This document shows positions 7,217 to 8,614 of a stretch of 8,614 bases of DNA, in pieces. The stretch comes from an uncultured Pirellulaceae bacterium (GTDB lineage: Bacteria > Planctomycetota > Planctomycetia > Pirellulales > Pirellulaceae): the NCBI GenBank assembly GCA_947258905.1, contig CAMYKF010000723.1, forward strand, positions 1-8,614, given 5' to 3'. The translations under genes were made by a program, and so were the position numbers. Position 1 is the first letter of the stretch. Each line of letters starts with the position of its first letter. The notes under the pieces were generated by a model. That model was not told the origin of the DNA. It was given only the letters and a program-made list of their open reading frames with translations, and searched no databases.

Positions 7217-7756
7217 TTGTGGAATATCGCTGAGGAAATCTGGACTCGTCACGAGAACGATCGCAGCTTTGGCTCGTACATCAGCGCGGACTATGAAGCG
7301 GTTCTCGACGGCTTGATTCGCCAGCAGCCGTTGGCCAACTCGTTTCTCGAATGGGGCTCGGGACTGGGCGTCGTGACGATTATGGCCAGCCTGCTGGGCT
7401 ACGAAGCGTGTGGCATCGAGGCGGAAGCGGAGCTGGTTGACTATTCAAGGGAACTGGCCGAACAGTTTCAATGCTCGGCCGAGTTTGTCGTGGGCGGGTT
7501 TATCCCCGATAGCTTTCAATGGCGCCCGGAACTTGGCGAGGAAGCCGTGCGCACCGCCATCGATCTGGCCGACGCCTATGATGACCTCGGCCGACAACTC
7601 GATGAGTTCGACCTGGTTTACGGGTATCCCTGGCCCACCGAACACGAGCTTTTCAAGGGAATCATGCGGGATTGTGGCAGCTCGCACAGCAGTTTGCTAA
7701 TCTACGACGCACGTGAAGGCATTATGATTTATGACGCCAGCGAATTGATAAGGTAA
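7217..7756 (+). CDS. Class I SAM-dependent methyltransferase of unknown substrate
   Basis: A protein of at least 179 residues with a Rossmann-type SAM site: motif I FLEWGSGLGVVTIMAS (43-58), the acidic residue E68 in GIEAE, and a motif IV-like FDLVYGYPWPTE (131-142). After TTG 7217 there is no other standard start before the preceding stop at 7142-7144, and no ATG at all in the gap. The frame is open from 7145, and the peptide just before the TTG (LQDEFSR) looks like part of the same helix as WNIAEEIW, so the real N-terminus may lie upstream. AAGGA at 7165-7169 sits 8 bases before an ATC (7178), and CTG 7196 is another option. It is probably in the operon with the SpoU-type gene, which ends 72 bases upstream in the same frame. 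The substrate is not known; RNA is a guess from the neighbours. Confidence 0.75.
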   Translation: MWNIAEEIWTRHENDRSFGSYISADYEAVLDGLIRQQPLANSFLEWGSGLGVVTIMASLLGYEACGIEAEAELVDYSRELAEQFQCSAEFVVGGFIPDSFQWRPELGEEAVRTAIDLADAYDDLGRQLDEFDLVYGYPWPTEHELFKGIMRDCGSSHSSLLIYDAREGIMIYDASELIR

Positions 7757-7801
7757 ACGCCCTCCCCGACGCCATCGAACAGAAGTCCCCCGCATCGTTT
7801 T

Positions 7802-7806
7802 GAGGT
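7802..7806 (+). promoter_or_regulatory. Shine-Dalgarno site of the ankyrin/PQQ gene
   Basis: GAGGT lies 5 bases before ATG 7812 and fixes the start of the ankyrin-propeller protein. It is the clearest ribosome binding site in the window. Confidence 0.7.
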
Positions 7807-7811
7807 AGCCC

Positions 7812-8614
7812 ATGTTTCGTGCCCTGATGTATCCCGTGAACTTTGTCTGCGCGGCAGTCATTGCCATGACAATGCTCTTGCCCGCCAGCAGCGTAACCGC
7901 CGCATTGCAGGAATCGGATACCGACATCGACCAGTTCATTGCTGCCGCGCAAACCGGTGACATCGAATTGATTCGCGAGGCGATTGAAGATGGATTCGAT
8001 GTCAACACTGCCACGCGTTATGGCGCAACGGCCATCACCTTTGCAGCAGAAAAAGGCTATCTGGAAATCGTGCAGTTGCTGCTGGACAACGGTGCTGACC
8101 CAAACGTCCAGGACACGTTCTACAACGCTCGACCGTTGACCTGGGCAACGATGAAAAAGCACAAGGAAATCATCGAGCTGTTGAAGGAAAACGGCGCCGA
8201 GATGCCGGTGCAACGCGCCGATCGTGATCGCGCCCGACGCAAGGCTGATGAAAAGGCTGGTGACAAAGCCGGAGAGGGCGAAGAGGAGGAAGAAGAGGAA
8301 CCGGAATTCGCTCCTGACTCTCCCGCTTCACGCATGGCGGACCGCGAAGTTTCCAGCGTCAATTGGCCCCAGTTTCGCGGCACCGGTGCCCGAGGCATTG
8401 CTGACGGACAGAATCCGCCGCTGAAATGGAACGTCCCCGAAGACGAAAACGTGTTGTGGAAAACACCCGTCGATGGGCTGGGACACAGTTGCCCGGCCGT
8501 GTTTGGCGATCGAGTCTATGTGACATCGGCGGTCAGCAGTGCTGGCGACACCAGTATTCGCACGGGTGGCTACGGCGATGTTGACTCAGTCGATGATGAG
8601 TCGGAGCATTCGTT
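7812..8614 (+). CDS. Exported ankyrin-repeat / PQQ-like beta-propeller fusion protein, C-terminus beyond window
   Basis: 267 codons are visible. The signal peptide covers about residues 1-31 (hydrophobic FVCAAVIAMTMLLPA, cut near VTAA). Three ankyrin repeats follow at about 39-65, 68-98 and 101-130 (for example ITFAAEKGYLEIVQLLLDNGADPN). Residues 134-165 are a charged linker, basic first (ADRDRARRKADEKAGDK) and then seven glutamates in a row (157-163). From about residue 183 the start of a PQQ-type propeller is visible: NWPQFRGTGARGIADG, PPLKWNVPEDENVLWKTPVDGLGHSCPAVFGDRVYVTSAV (203-241), a form common in planctomycete outer-membrane-assembly-like or pyrrolo-quinoline-quinone-like repeat proteins. 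The rest of the propeller is outside the window. Whether it binds PQQ or only forms a scaffold is not known. The gene starts 55 bases after the methyltransferase and may be co-transcribed, but it has its own good ribosome binding site. Confidence 0.87.
   Translation, partial: MFRALMYPVNFVCAAVIAMTMLLPASSVTAALQESDTDIDQFIAAAQTGDIELIREAIEDGFDVNTATRYGATAITFAAEKGYLEIVQLLLDNGADPNVQDTFYNARPLTWATMKKHKEIIELLKENGAEMPVQRADRDRARRKADEKAGDKAGEGEEEEEEEPEFAPDSPASRMADREVSSVNWPQFRGTGARGIADGQNPPLKWNVPEDENVLWKTPVDGLGHSCPAVFGDRVYVTSAVSSAGDTSIRTGGYGDVDSVDDESEHS

Noticed and set aside
8268..8305. Purine-rich tract GAGG/GAAGAGG considered as a simple-sequence repeat or regulatory site
   Set aside because: It is explained by the glutamate run in the linker of the ankyrin/PQQ protein.

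Overview
The window looks like chromosomal DNA from a planctomycete, most plausibly of the Pirellulales/Rhodopirellula type. This assignment is inferred from gene content: a very large secreted repeat protein with a LEPR-XLL-type motif near its N-terminus, a secreted WD40 protein, a HEAT/LRR/PDZ exported protein, and a PQQ-type beta-propeller opening with the NWPQFRG-like motif common in that phylum. Shine-Dalgarno sequences are weak or absent for several genes, which also fits. No rRNA, tRNA, CRISPR array, integrase or transposase was seen.

Left part (1-5345), minus strand: three genes in the same direction, all apparently exported. In transcription order they are a HEAT-like/LRR/PDZ protein (5345-4188), a 439-base gene-free gap holding a perfect hairpin, a seven-repeat WD40 protein with a signal peptide (3748-2720), and the first 869 codons of a large SdrD B-like repeat surface protein (2607-1, running off the left edge). 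That last gene fills more than a quarter of the window and is hidden behind many antisense shadow frames.

Right part (5511-8614), plus strand, divergent from the first block: a RlmI-like class I methyltransferase overlaps a SpoU/TrmH-type (SPOUT) RNA methyltransferase by 4 bases (ATGA). A second Rossmann-type SAM-dependent methyltransferase of unknown substrate follows in the same reading frame, separated by one amber codon and lacking any ATG. The last gene, cut by the right edge, encodes an exported ankyrin-repeat protein joined through a Glu-rich linker to a PQQ-like beta-propeller.

The two halves suggest two functions: envelope or extracellular proteins built from interaction repeats on the left, and an RNA-modification operon followed by another exported repeat protein on the right. 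No defence or mobile system is visible. The most unusual signals are the alternating odd/even cysteine pattern in the SdrD-like repeats, the single amber codon between two methyltransferases in one frame, and the ankyrin-propeller fusion.
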